Both the position numbers and the translations under genes were made by a program. Under the pieces are notes generated by a model. It was given only the letters and a program-made list of their open reading frames with translations, was not told where the DNA came from and ran no database searches. Positions 1 to 7,505 of a stretch of 64,000 nt of DNA are shown in pieces; position 1 is the first letter of the stretch, and each line of letters opens with the position of its first letter. This DNA comes from JBBIPA01 sp963775935 (GTDB lineage Bacteria; Chloroflexota; Dehalococcoidia; GIF9; UBA5629), in the NCBI GenBank assembly GCA_963775935.1, contig CAVZKR010000002.1:310001-374000 (forward strand), read 5' to 3'.

Positions 1-1
1 G

Positions 2-493
2 GACCTGGGCATGATAACGCCTCAGGTGTTAGCGCTGCGGGATCAGTTTAACCTTCCCGGGATGAGAGTGCTCCAATTCGCCTTCGGTGACGATTGTGCT
101 GATAATATCCATAGACCTCATACCTATCCAGCCAACTGTGTGGCTTATACCGGTACGCATGACAATAATACGACAATCGGCTGGTTTACGGGCAACGATG
201 ATGGTGCTACTACGCTGAGCCAGGAGCAAAGGGAGCAGGAACGGCAGCGTGCGCTGCAGTATCTGTGTACCGATGGTCGTGAGATAAACTGGGACTGTAT
301 CCGGGCTATATTCCAATCTGCGGCTGCTACTGCTATTGTGCCTTTGCAGGATGTGCTGGGATTGGGCAGCGAGGCCAGGATGAACATACCGGGCAAAGTG
401 GGTGGCAACTGGCGCTGGCGTTTTACCTTTACTACGCTCACCGATACGGTAAAGCGCAGGCTGCATGATCTGACAAAACGCCATGGAAGGTGA
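2..493 (+). CDS. malQ: 4-alpha-glucanotransferase, C-terminal part (cut by window edge)
   Basis: This is the C-terminal third of amylomaltase, the GH77 enzyme that transfers alpha-1,4-glucan segments during maltodextrin and glycogen metabolism in the cytoplasm. The frame is open from base 2 and reads DLGMITPQV at once, which matches the EDLG-I-TP segment of the family. Further on it has RPHTYPANCVAYTGTHDNNT, the conserved acceptor-site loop, and ends in a normal C-terminus rich in Arg and Lys. The start lies upstream of the window. The stop codon overlaps the start of the next gene by 11 bases, which suggests translational coupling. The family assignment is firm; nothing can be said about the catalytic Asp and Glu, which lie in the missing part. 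Confidence 0.93.
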   Translation, partial: DLGMITPQVLALRDQFNLPGMRVLQFAFGDDCADNIHRPHTYPANCVAYTGTHDNNTTIGWFTGNDDGATTLSQEQREQERQRALQYLCTDGREINWDCIRAIFQSAAATAIVPLQDVLGLGSEARMNIPGKVGGNWRWRFTFTTLTDTVKRRLHDLTKRHGR

Positions 494-914
494 CTCTTTT
501 CCCCACCCTTGTTTTCGTTGTGGCATTTGCTGCCGTCGTTACCAGGCAAGGTTGAGCCTTGCTGAGGCCGGGCGTATTGCTGATGCGCTTGGTATTTCTT
601 GGAATGTATTCCATGGCAAGTATCTGGACCATCGCTGGCCCGGTACGGAAAGTTTCTTGATTCGCCACCGTCGCGGCTCCTGTATATTCTTGAAACGTGG
701 CAAGAACAGGAAACTATCTAGCTGCCTGATTCATTCTTTTCGTCCTTCTTCGTGTCGGGAGTGGCTCCCCGGTCTGCATCGCTCTGAATGCCAGCAGGGG
801 CTAACGAAATACTGGGGGTTGAGAGTAGGAGGGAACGGAGAGCTTGAGGGTACGAAGCGAAGGCTTCAGCGTTTTCAAGCGCTTTTGGAATCGCTGGATA
901 GCAATGAACGTTGA
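483..914 (+). CDS. YkgJ-family cysteine cluster protein
   Basis: A 143-residue protein with the zinc/iron-chelating YkgJ signature: CFRCGICCRRY near residues 10-18 (CxxCxxCC), then a second half with CLIHSFRPSSC near residues 79-89. These cysteines are expected to bind a metal ion or Fe-S cluster. The biological role of the family is not established, although some members occur near flagellar or methylation genes. It overlaps malQ by 11 bases and is probably co-transcribed with it. The ATG at 483 is the only reasonable start, because the CxxC motif follows after only nine residues. Confidence 0.8.
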   Translation: MEGDSFPHPCFRCGICCRRYQARLSLAEAGRIADALGISWNVFHGKYLDHRWPGTESFLIRHRRGSCIFLKRGKNRKLSSCLIHSFRPSSCREWLPGLHRSECQQGLTKYWGLRVGGNGELEGTKRRLQRFQALLESLDSNER

Positions 915-980
915 TGCTGCGCTATAATAGTACTTTAAGAAGCTCAACAGTTATTGAAAAACGTGGAGGTACGCTTCAGT

Positions 981-1136
981 ATGAAGATTCTTGACAAGAA
1001 GATTTATTGCTTCGCCTGCCATCGGCTGGTGCGAGGCCATGAGCAGAAAAACAATGGTAATAACCAGGTGCATTGTTCTATCTGCGACAAGCTCCTCTGG
1101 GTCTGGACTGGCTTGAACTGGCGACCAATGCGGTAG
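981..1136 (+). CDS. Small zinc-ribbon-like protein (51 aa)
   Basis: A 51-residue ORF with two CxxC pairs (CFAC and CSIC, 22 residues apart between pairs), the spacing of a small zinc ribbon. I prefer the ATG at 981 over an upstream in-frame TTG because GGAGGT lies ten bases before it. The end is unusually rich in Trp (LLWVWTGLNW). It could be a nucleic-acid-binding or protein-binding knuckle; no specific family is recognised. It lies between ykgJ-like and TPR genes on the same strand and could belong to either transcription unit. Confidence 0.55.
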   Translation: MKILDKKIYCFACHRLVRGHEQKNNGNNQVHCSICDKLLWVWTGLNWRPMR

Positions 1137-1208
1137 AAAAGAAACGAAGTTGTTCGTGCTCCTCTTTTACTTGACCTCAGACCATTACCCATGTTACTAT
1201 ATCTCTAT

Positions 1209-1892
1209 ATGCGCAAGTATGCATATGTTCTCCTGGTACTGAGCTTGGTTTTACCTGCTGCCTTTGGTTGTCAGGCACAACCTCCACCTGCTCCCGTTAC
1301 TTCTGTTCCCCAGATTTCGCCTGTGGCAGCAAAATACAATGAACAGGGAGTGGCTTATGCCAGGTCTGGTACGTATGAACAGGCGATTACCGAGTTCAGC
1401 AGAGCTATCGGGCTTGATGCCAGCTATGTTGATGCCTATATCAATCGTGGCATTGCCTACACCTATACTGGCGAGTATGACAAGGCACTGGCTGACTATA
1501 GTAAGGCTATTGCGCTGCGACCGGATGACGCCAGTGCTTATAACTATCGAGGTAATGCTTACCTCAGCAAAAAGGACTATGACCGGGCAATTGCTGACTA
1601 TAATAAAGCAGTGTCTTTCGATCCCACCTATGCGCCTGCCTATAATGGCAGGGGCAATGCCTATTACCGGACGAAGGAATACGAGAAAGCAATTGCCGAT
1701 TATACCAGGGCCATTGAGCTGGCCCCGAAGTATGCATTAGCTTATTTCAATCGTGCGGTTGTCTACAGGCAGATTAACAGTAAATCCTATGCACTGGATG
1801 ATTTTACCAAATGCATCGAGTTAGCTACTGACCCTGTGCTGACTCAGGCAGCCAGGTTGGAAATCAATGATATACTCAGTCAACAGAAGTAA
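1209..1892 (+). CDS. Tetratricopeptide-repeat lipoprotein
   Basis: A 227-residue exported lipoprotein. The ATG at 1209 gives the signal peptide MRKYAYVLLVLSLVLPAAFG followed by the lipidated Cys, so it is preferred to the ATG at 1191. After a short Pro-rich linker come five consecutive 34-residue TPR units (about residues 40-210) with the usual A-Y-N-RG-AY pattern and the spacing N-G-AY-...-Y-A--DY-KAI. TPR arrays hold protein partners; here the protein would sit on the outer face of the cytoplasmic membrane. It ends 36 bases before arsR but has no evident link to arsenic. The partner is unknown. Confidence 0.85.
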   Translation: MRKYAYVLLVLSLVLPAAFGCQAQPPPAPVTSVPQISPVAAKYNEQGVAYARSGTYEQAITEFSRAIGLDASYVDAYINRGIAYTYTGEYDKALADYSKAIALRPDDASAYNYRGNAYLSKKDYDRAIADYNKAVSFDPTYAPAYNGRGNAYYRTKEYEKAIADYTRAIELAPKYALAYFNRAVVYRQINSKSYALDDFTKCIELATDPVLTQAARLEINDILSQQK

Positions 1893-1928
1893 AAAAAGCC
1901 TTTGGAAGCTCTTTATAAGGATTGAATT

Positions 1929-2291
1929 ATGCGGCAATTAATTAAAGCGTTCAAAGCTCTTTCCGACGAAACTCGTTTGAGAATACTCAACTTGCTCATG
2001 GAACGGGAGTGCTGCGTCTGCGAGGTGATGCAGGTATTACAGATTTCCCAGGCACGAGCTTCGCGGAATCTGAGCGCCCTCTATGACGCTGGCTTTCTGA
2101 AGCTGCGGCGTGAAGGGCTCTGGGCACTGTATTCTATTGACAGGGATAATCTAACCGAGCAGTATGTTGAGATGATTGAAGCGGTGAAAAAGTCGCTGAA
2201 AGGTAATAAAACAGCCTTGGAGGATATTAAGAGGCTGCAAAGTGCGGAGCGAGTGGGGCCCGATTGGGCATCCCGTTGCTGTCGTACCTAG
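1929..2291 (+). CDS. arsR: ArsR/SmtB-family metalloregulator
   Basis: A 120-residue winged-helix repressor of the ArsR/SmtB family. The core runs from LSDETRLRILNLL through the recognition helix region QISQARASRNLSALYDAGF to the wing LRREGLWALYSI. Three cysteines, C28, C29 and C31 (ECCVCEV), lie in the position used by classical ArsR proteins to bind As(III); a further CC pair is two residues from the C-terminus. In this family binding of arsenite releases the repressor from DNA. The gene heads the arsenic island, and a perfect palindrome lies just downstream (2315-2338), in front of the permease gene, so it probably represses the operon that follows. Confidence 0.88.
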   Translation: MRQLIKAFKALSDETRLRILNLLMERECCVCEVMQVLQISQARASRNLSALYDAGFLKLRREGLWALYSIDRDNLTEQYVEMIEAVKKSLKGNKTALEDIKRLQSAERVGPDWASRCCRT

Positions 2292-2314
2292 CATTATATT
2301 TTTTACTGAATTAG

Positions 2315-2338
2315 TTTCGTATATGCGCATATACGAAA
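2315..2338. promoter_or_regulatory. Perfect 24-bp palindrome, probable ArsR operator
   Basis: The two 12-base arms, TTTCGTATATGC and GCATATACGAAA, are exact reverse complements with no loop. The site lies between arsR and the permease gene, ending 20 bases before the TTG start of the latter and abutting its AAAGGA ribosome-binding sequence. AT-rich palindromes of the type ATATGNNNNCATAT are known targets for ArsR-type dimers. It could also form a hairpin in mRNA, but without a T tract it is not a terminator. Confidence 0.7.
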
Positions 2339-2357
2339 GGAAATTACGATAGAACTT

Positions 2358-3407
2358 TTGATTGAGCTTCTTAAAGGTGGCTTAGCTACCTTGCAGGATT
2401 ATCTCCTGGCGCACTTGCCGTTTGTTATACCTGCCTTTTTTCTCTCGGGGGCACTTTATGCACTTTTCCCAAAAGATAAAGTCATCTGCTATCTCGGATC
2501 AGACTCGCCCAAGTATATTTCTTATCCCATGTCAGTTGTAGCCGGGCTATGTCTGGCTGTTTGTTCCTGTACTATATTGCCACTGTTTGCTGGAATACGG
2601 AAAAGCGGAGCTGGACTGGGCCCAGCAATTGTCCTTCTTTATACTGCGCCAGCTACCAATATACTGGCAGTCATTTACACATGGGGACTGATTGGACCTG
2701 ACGTGGCCATTGCCAGAATTGTCCTGTCTATTTTTTTTGCCATTATTATCGGCATCAGCATGTCTGCCTTATTTCCTGATAAAAAGGCCGACAACAATCC
2801 CAATAATGCTTCGGGGGCTTTTGCTACGGTTGGTAGTAAAACTACTTCTAAATGGCTCTGGGTATTCTTCGGAATCTTACTTGCTATCCTGCTATGGGGA
2901 GCTTCGCCGGCGATAAAAATTCTGGAAGTAAAATTGATTGGTCTGGCTGTGCTTATTGTAGCACTTATAGTGCTCGTGTGGAAAACATTCTCTCGAGACG
3001 AGTTTATAAGCTGGATGCGGGAAACATGGTTTTTCGTGCGCACCATCGTACCCTTGCTGCTCGTCGGTGTTTTTATAGCGGGCATGCTCAGAGCAGTTAT
3101 TCCCGCAGAGTTCGTCAAGCAATATTTCGGCAGTAGCTCTTTTGGTGCCACACTGGGGGCAGTTCTCTTTGGCGTCGTGGCATACTTCCCTACTCTGGTA
3201 GAGGTACCTATGGCACGGATGTTCCTGGATGTGGGTGTAGGAAAGGGACCCCTTATATCTTACCTGCTTGCCGACCCTGTAATCTCCCTGCCCAGTATTC
3301 TGGTTGTTCGGCAGATGATAGGAAATAAAAGAATTTTATGGTACATAGCTATAATTATAGTTTGTTGTACTGCGGCAGGACTGATTTACGGTTTTATCGC
3401 GGGATAA
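2358..3407 (+). CDS. ArsP-type permease (PF03773 family)
   Basis: A 349-residue membrane protein with about eight to ten hydrophobic segments, of the permease family that includes ArsP (efflux of trivalent methylated or aromatic arsenicals) and related metal exporters. The family hallmark CSC is present (LAVCSCTILPLFAGIRKSG), followed by the PATNIL loop; the second half repeats the fold (VEVPMARMFLDVGVGKGP). The start is assigned to TTG at 2358 because no ATG is available; an ATA at 2349 is better spaced from the AAAGGA motif, so the N-terminus is uncertain. Its place after arsR and before a mini-thioredoxin is typical of this family. Substrate specificity (methylarsenite, arsenite or another metal) cannot be read from the sequence. 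Confidence 0.8.
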   Translation: MIELLKGGLATLQDYLLAHLPFVIPAFFLSGALYALFPKDKVICYLGSDSPKYISYPMSVVAGLCLAVCSCTILPLFAGIRKSGAGLGPAIVLLYTAPATNILAVIYTWGLIGPDVAIARIVLSIFFAIIIGISMSALFPDKKADNNPNNASGAFATVGSKTTSKWLWVFFGILLAILLWGASPAIKILEVKLIGLAVLIVALIVLVWKTFSRDEFISWMRETWFFVRTIVPLLLVGVFIAGMLRAVIPAEFVKQYFGSSSFGATLGAVLFGVVAYFPTLVEVPMARMFLDVGVGKGPLISYLLADPVISLPSILVVRQMIGNKRILWYIAIIIVCCTAAGLIYGFIAG

Positions 3408-3460
3408 ATAATGACTGAAACTACTACTGGACTTAAAGACTTTGACGCAGGAGGTGAAAT

Positions 3461-3709
3461 GTGAATATAAAGATACTGGGGACTGGCTGTGCCAGATGTC
3501 ATGAACTGGGAAAGGTAGTAAGAGAAGTGGTAGCTGAGTTGAAGCTTGATGCCACTATCGAGGAAATCAAAGATCTGACGAAAATAGTGGAATATCCCAT
3601 TCTGGCCACTCCGGGGCTGGTGATTAATGAGAAAGTGGTAAGCTCCGGGCAGGTGCCCAGAAAAAAGGATGTAGAGAAGCTCATTTTGGACGCCGTGGAG
3701 AAGAAGTAA
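3461..3709 (+). CDS. Mini-thioredoxin (TM0996/MTH895 family), possible ArsE-like
   Basis: An 82-residue single-domain thioredoxin-fold protein with C10-A-R-C13 (GTGCARCHELG) and the cis-proline region YPILATPGLVIN. It starts at GTG 3461 behind GCAGGAGGTGAA. Proteins of this size commonly follow ArsP-type permeases. In the arsEFG arrangement, which handles nitroaromatic and aminoaromatic arsenicals, a small redox protein precedes ArsF, so this gene may correspond to arsE; that is an inference from order. It would act in the cytoplasm, since it has no signal peptide. Confidence 0.8.
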   Translation: MNIKILGTGCARCHELGKVVREVVAELKLDATIEEIKDLTKIVEYPILATPGLVINEKVVSSGQVPRKKDVEKLILDAVEKK

Positions 3710-3772
3710 AGCGGGGTTGACCTTGCGGTAATGCCCGCGTCAAAAGTTTTAATCAAAGGAGATTAAGGAAAC

Positions 3773-4285
3773 GTGAATAGACCAATTAGCCTTAGCAAAA
3801 TTTGCTTAGTAGTAGCTGTGTTAGCAATTGGATTCCTGTGGGCTTGTGGAAGTGAGGCTCCAGTGACAAAGCCGCCGGTGCCGGAAAGAACTTCGGAGCC
3901 GTCTCCTATTCCCCAGCCTTCAGTCCCGCCATCTGTGCCAATCAACAGGGTGGACATCGTCTATTTTCATCCCAAGGTTCGCTGCGGGGCATGTATTTCC
4001 GTGGAGCTGCGCACCAGGGCAGTTCTCAATGATTCATTTAAAGACGCTGTCGATAGTGGCAAATTGACCTTTCAGGCGTATGAGCTGCAGGATAAACAAA
4101 ATGCCAGTATAGTTAAAAAATATGGAGCTTTGGGCTCGCAGCTCTTTATTACCACGGTGAAAAATAGCACTGAAACTATTAAACATATTGAGGAAGTGTG
4201 GATGCCCAATTTGTTGAACGACCAGGTAGCTTTCGATGAATTTATGCGAAAGCTTATCTCGCAGAGCTTGAAGGAAGTGAGTTAG
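3773..4285 (+). CDS. ArsF-like lipoprotein with CxxC domain
   Basis: A 170-residue exported protein: signal peptide with lipobox GFLWAC (lipid Cys 25), a Pro-rich linker to about residue 58, then a thioredoxin-like domain starting VDIVYFHPKVRCGAC with C71 and C74. The combination of this domain with a CcdA-like permease directly downstream matches ArsF of the arsEFG group, described as a partner in reduction of nitrophenyl arsenicals. The start is GTG 3773 after AAGGAG and AAGGAA motifs. The stop codon overlaps the next start by one base, so the pair is translationally coupled. Assignment to ArsF is by family resemblance and context; no reaction is demonstrated. Confidence 0.7.
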   Translation: MNRPISLSKICLVVAVLAIGFLWACGSEAPVTKPPVPERTSEPSPIPQPSVPPSVPINRVDIVYFHPKVRCGACISVELRTRAVLNDSFKDAVDSGKLTFQAYELQDKQNASIVKKYGALGSQLFITTVKNSTETIKHIEEVWMPNLLNDQVAFDEFMRKLISQSLKEVS

Positions 4286-4998
4286 TGGACTTCGGTGGCT
4301 TGCTGTCAAACTCGAATGTCCCAGTATTGTCAGCATTGTTCCTGGGCTTGATTACCGCTATCAGTCCCTGCCCGCTGGCAACGAATATTGCTGCCATAGC
4401 CTATATCAGTCGAAGGGTTACTGACCGTAAATATGCGGTAACTACCGGTGCGCTTTATACCCTGGGGAGGATGTTCTCCTATTCCGCTATTGGCATTCTG
4501 ATTATTGTTATTGGTATGGAAATACCGGGCATTGCCCTCTTTTTGCAGGGCATTGGCGAGCAGGTGCTGGGGCCAATTTTGATTGTGGTAGGGCTGCTCA
4601 TGCTGTTTATCGACAGGCTTTCTTTTGGTAAAGGAGGTGGGGGTTTGGCTGCGCTGGGTGAGAAGGTAGCCAATTGGGGTATGCTCGGCGGCTTTCTGCT
4701 CGGTGTTCTCTTTGCTCTTGCCTTCTGTCCTTACAGCGCTGTGCTCTACTTCGGCGTATTGATGCCTCTCTCACTGAAAACCAGTGGAGGTATAGCTCTC
4801 CCCGCGATTTTTGCGATTGGAACCGGTTTGCCGGTTTTAATCATCGGAACCCTCCTTTCCTTTGGCGTTGCCGGAGTATCCTCCTGGCTTAATGCCATAA
4901 CCCGTGTTGAACGTATTATTCGCATTGTTGTTGCCTTTATTTTCATTGGAGTGGGCATTTACTATGTGGCGCTGTGGATACAGTCTTCGATACGCTGA
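4285..4998 (+). CDS. ArsG/CcdA-like membrane protein
   Basis: A 237-residue membrane protein with six hydrophobic segments, related to CcdA/DsbD transmembrane electron carriers. Each half carries one Cys-Pro: AISPCPLATN (C29) and AFCPYSAVLYF (C148), which is the arrangement used for disulfide exchange across the membrane. In arsenic operons the ArsG branch of this family is thought to export aromatic aminoarsenicals. Its exact coupling to the ArsF-like lipoprotein (one-base overlap) and the thioredoxin lipoprotein 25 bases downstream suggests an alternative or additional job: carrying electrons from the cytoplasm to these two extracytoplasmic thioredoxin-fold proteins. Confidence 0.75.
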   Translation: MDFGGLLSNSNVPVLSALFLGLITAISPCPLATNIAAIAYISRRVTDRKYAVTTGALYTLGRMFSYSAIGILIIVIGMEIPGIALFLQGIGEQVLGPILIVVGLLMLFIDRLSFGKGGGGLAALGEKVANWGMLGGFLLGVLFALAFCPYSAVLYFGVLMPLSLKTSGGIALPAIFAIGTGLPVLIIGTLLSFGVAGVSSWLNAITRVERIIRIVVAFIFIGVGIYYVALWIQSSIR

Positions 4999-5023
4999 TG
5001 AGTTTTGAAAAGTGAGCAGATTG

Positions 5024-5428
5024 ATGAAAATCAGGACATATGTCACATTGTTTGCTATTCTCATCGTTGCCTTAGTGACTGCCTGCAGCGAACTTGATAC
5101 TGATCCGAATGCTTCTCGACTGGCCTCGTTTTCTCTGGAGAAGGCACTGGCGAATGGTAAACCAACATTGGCTGAGTTTGGTTGGCGTGAATGCATACCG
5201 TGCAAAGAGATGAAGCCGATTTTGGAAGAGTTGGATGAGGAATACAAAGGCAAGTTGAACGTGGTCATTGTGGAAATTCCTTTTAATGAAGACCTGGCCG
5301 AGAAATACGGAATCAAGGTGATGCCCGTCCAGATTTTCTTCGATAGTAAAGGTAAAGAGGTTGTTCGTCATGCCGGGTTCTTGCCCAAAGAACAAATTAT
5401 TCCCCAGTTAGAGCACATGGGTTTATGA
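5024..5428 (+). CDS. Thioredoxin-fold lipoprotein
   Basis: A 134-residue exported thioredoxin-like protein. The ATG at 5024 gives MKIRTYVTLFAILIVALVTAC with the lipidated Cys at 21; a GTG at 5012 is possible but lengthens the signal peptide without gain. The active site is C57-I-P-C60 (WRECIPCKEMKP) and the cis-Pro is in KVMPVQIFF. It probably takes electrons from the CcdA-like protein upstream and passes them to an extracytoplasmic partner. A second redox lipoprotein in the same operon as the ArsF-like one is notable. Confidence 0.8.
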   Translation: MKIRTYVTLFAILIVALVTACSELDTDPNASRLASFSLEKALANGKPTLAEFGWRECIPCKEMKPILEELDEEYKGKLNVVIVEIPFNEDLAEKYGIKVMPVQIFFDSKGKEVVRHAGFLPKEQIIPQLEHMGL

Positions 5429-5510
5429 ATTAAATAGAGGAATATCAGGGAAATCAGGGACGAGATACGAAAAAGGGTGACACAACTTTTAAGGAGGTTA
5501 TAGCTGGAAT

Positions 5511-6350
5511 ATGCTCAAGGTAAAGCCGCCAGTTGAATATCCGCCAGAAAAGGGTCGCTATGTGAGGGGAAACGATTTTTCCCCGGTGGCAGTTTGTGTT
5601 ATATTAGATACCTTTGATTACGCCATACCCTCTGATTTGAATGAATTGGTAATGGCTGGCGCAGACACCGGTGCCGCTCTTTCTGGCATGCTGCAAACTG
5701 AGAATGTGGGAATAGAAAAGATAATCTGCAATATTATAGCGAATCCCAATATCCGCTATATGGTGCTTTGTGGCAGGGAATCAACGGGACATATGCCTGG
5801 AGAGTCGCTTCTGGCATTGAAACAAAATGGCATTGATAATAACAAACAGATTATCGGTTCAACTGCTCTAACGCCACAGCTTGCCAATATCCCTGTTGAG
5901 TTGATAGAAAGGTTCAGGGAGCAGATAATCACGATAATCAATTTAACCTGTAAACCAGGGGAAACAGATTTGAGTACTCCGGGGCTCAATGCCAGTACAA
6001 TAGAAAAAGCTGTGTGGAGTTGCTATCAGGAAGCACCTGTTGAGTTTATGGGACATACGCTCTATGACGTGGGTGCGTATCCTCGCCCAGCTATAGTCCA
6101 TCATATTGTTGATAAGCTGACCAAAGAACAGCCCAAGCAAGCTGTTGAGCCAGGCAAATCAAAGGTGGGCCTGGGGCTTACGCTTCATAAATTTTTGTCT
6201 AAAACTGATTGCCAGAAATGTGGCAAAAAAACCTGTCTCGCCTTTGCCATCGATCTGGCGAAAGGAAAATGCCATCTGGAAAATTGTCCTGTTCTGGAAC
6301 AGCCCGAGTTTGCCCATGATCGTGAAGCGCTGGTCAAACTTCTCGAATAA
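5511..6350 (+). CDS. MtrA-like corrinoid protein fused to a C-terminal [4Fe-4S] domain
   Basis: A 279-residue cytoplasmic protein in two parts. Residues 1 to about 190 match subunit A of methanogen tetrahydromethanopterin S-methyltransferase (MtrA): NVGIEKIICNIIANPNIRY, then VLCGRESTGHMPGESLLALK, with H94 at the place of MtrA His84, the lower axial ligand of cobalt. Residues about 225-262 form a cysteine domain, TDCQKCGKKTCLAFA and then CHLENCP, like the [4Fe-4S] domain at the N-terminus of the corrinoid iron-sulfur protein large subunit (AcsC/CdhE). The membrane anchor of MtrA is absent. AAGGAGG lies 13 bases before the ATG. It sits between the thioredoxin lipoprotein and acr3, inside an arsenic operon. 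A methyl-transfer role with arsenic as donor or acceptor is inference. Confidence 0.8.
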   Translation: MLKVKPPVEYPPEKGRYVRGNDFSPVAVCVILDTFDYAIPSDLNELVMAGADTGAALSGMLQTENVGIEKIICNIIANPNIRYMVLCGRESTGHMPGESLLALKQNGIDNNKQIIGSTALTPQLANIPVELIERFREQIITIINLTCKPGETDLSTPGLNASTIEKAVWSCYQEAPVEFMGHTLYDVGAYPRPAIVHHIVDKLTKEQPKQAVEPGKSKVGLGLTLHKFLSKTDCQKCGKKTCLAFAIDLAKGKCHLENCPVLEQPEFAHDREALVKLLE

Positions 6351-6359
6351 GGAGAAACC

Positions 6360-7421
6360 GTGACTACTCAATCTAAAGGTGTGGTGGGCAAACTATCTTT
6401 CCTGGACCGTTTCCTGACGCTGTGGATTTTCCTGGCGATGGGATTCGGTGTGGCGTTGGGGTATTTTGTTCCCGGCGTTGCTGACCTTATCAGTTTCTTT
6501 CAGGTAGACACCACTTCTATCCCTATCGCTATCGGTCTTATTTTAATGATGTATCCGCCGCTGGCGAAGGTGAGATATGAGGAGATGGGGCGAGTATTCC
6601 GAGACTGGCGGGTGCTGGGACTGTCGTTGATACAGAACTATGTTATCGGGCCGGTGCTCATGTTCCTGCTCGCCATCCTGTTTCTTGGTTTTATCTGGCC
6701 GTATCCTGACTACATGGTTGGCTTGATTTTAATAGGGCTGGCTCGCTGTATTGCCATGGTCATTGTTTGGAACCAGTTAGCCAGGGGAGATACCGAATAT
6801 GCTGCGGGTCTAGTAGCTCTGAACTCAGTTTTCCAGATAGTTTTCTACTCTGTGTATGCATATATCTTTATTACCATATTGCCTGGCTGGTTCGGACTGA
6901 AGGGTTCCGTGGTGGAAGTCACCATGTGGGAAATCGCACAGAGTGTGTTGATTTACCTGGGCATACCCTTTTTCGGCGGTATGATTACCCGCTTTGCGCT
7001 TATCAAAGCCAGAGGGCGCCAGTGGTATGAGAAGGTATTTATTCCCAGAATCAGCCCTGTTACTCTGGCAGCGCTGCTGTTTACTATTGTGGTGATGTTC
7101 TCGCTGAAGGGCGAGGTTATCATCCAGGTGCCGCTCGACGTGGTACGTATTGCTATACCGCTGCTCATCTATTTTGTTATCATGTTTATGGTATCTTTTT
7201 ATATGGGCAAGAAGGTGGGGGCTGATTACTCGAAGACGACGAGCATCGCCTTCACCGCTGCCAGCAATAATTTTGAGCTGGCTATCGCTGTGGCGGTGGC
7301 AGTGTTCGGCATTGGTTCGGGGCAGGCGTTTGCTGCAGTCATCGGGCCGTTGATCGAAGTGCCGGTGCTGATAGGTCTGGTAAATGTGGCATTATACTTT
7401 CAGGGAAAGCATTTCAAATAA
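6360..7421 (+). CDS. acr3: ACR3-family arsenite efflux permease
   Basis: A 353-residue membrane protein with ten hydrophobic segments of the BART superfamily, expelling As(III) using the proton motive force. The essential TM4 motif GLARCIAMVIVWNQLARGD is intact, with C130 as the arsenite-exchange cysteine, and the TM9 motif AASNNFELAIAVAVAVFG holds the conserved Asn and Glu. It starts at GTG 6360, nine bases after the previous stop, behind GGAGAAA. Its presence beside an ArsP-type permease and arsM means that the operon can in principle export both inorganic and methylated arsenic. Confidence 0.93.
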   Translation: MTTQSKGVVGKLSFLDRFLTLWIFLAMGFGVALGYFVPGVADLISFFQVDTTSIPIAIGLILMMYPPLAKVRYEEMGRVFRDWRVLGLSLIQNYVIGPVLMFLLAILFLGFIWPYPDYMVGLILIGLARCIAMVIVWNQLARGDTEYAAGLVALNSVFQIVFYSVYAYIFITILPGWFGLKGSVVEVTMWEIAQSVLIYLGIPFFGGMITRFALIKARGRQWYEKVFIPRISPVTLAALLFTIVVMFSLKGEVIIQVPLDVVRIAIPLLIYFVIMFMVSFYMGKKVGADYSKTTSIAFTAASNNFELAIAVAVAVFGIGSGQAFAAVIGPLIEVPVLIGLVNVALYFQGKHFK

Positions 7422-7429
7422 TGGAGTGA

Positions 7430-7473
7430 CGAAGCAATCGTTACGTTGACAGGAAAACAAAGCGATTGCTTCG
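7430..7473. repeat. REP-like inverted repeat
   Basis: An 11-base perfect inverted repeat, CGAAGCAATCG (7430-7440) and CGATTGCTTCG (7463-7473), separated by 22 bases, followed by GCTTTGCTCGCAATGAC. This resembles a class of repetitive extragenic palindromes in which GATTGCTTCG and CGCAATGAC are recurrent words. It lies directly after acr3 and could stabilise or end its mRNA. No second copy is seen in the window. Confidence 0.5.
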
Positions 7474-7505
7474 CTTTGCTCGCAATGACAAAAAGAGCCC
7501 GAGGA

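Noticed and set aside
29..526. Long antisense ORFs over malQ and similar shadows elsewhere
   Set aside because: They are mirror frames of well-supported genes and show no protein family features.
1206..1227. TATATGC...GCATATG inverted repeat like the ArsR operator
   Set aside because: It is imperfect, has an 8-bp spacer and spans the start codon of the TPR gene; too weak to call a second operator.
3411..3464. 17-codon ATG frame ending in ATGTGA at the mini-thioredoxin start
   Set aside because: It has no ribosome-binding site of its own and a low-complexity Thr run. Probably chance, although translational coupling is possible.
7446..7505. Longer N-terminus for the first Ig-like lipoprotein
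   Set aside because: It would translate the REP-like repeat and destroy the signal peptide; ATG 7506 is better.
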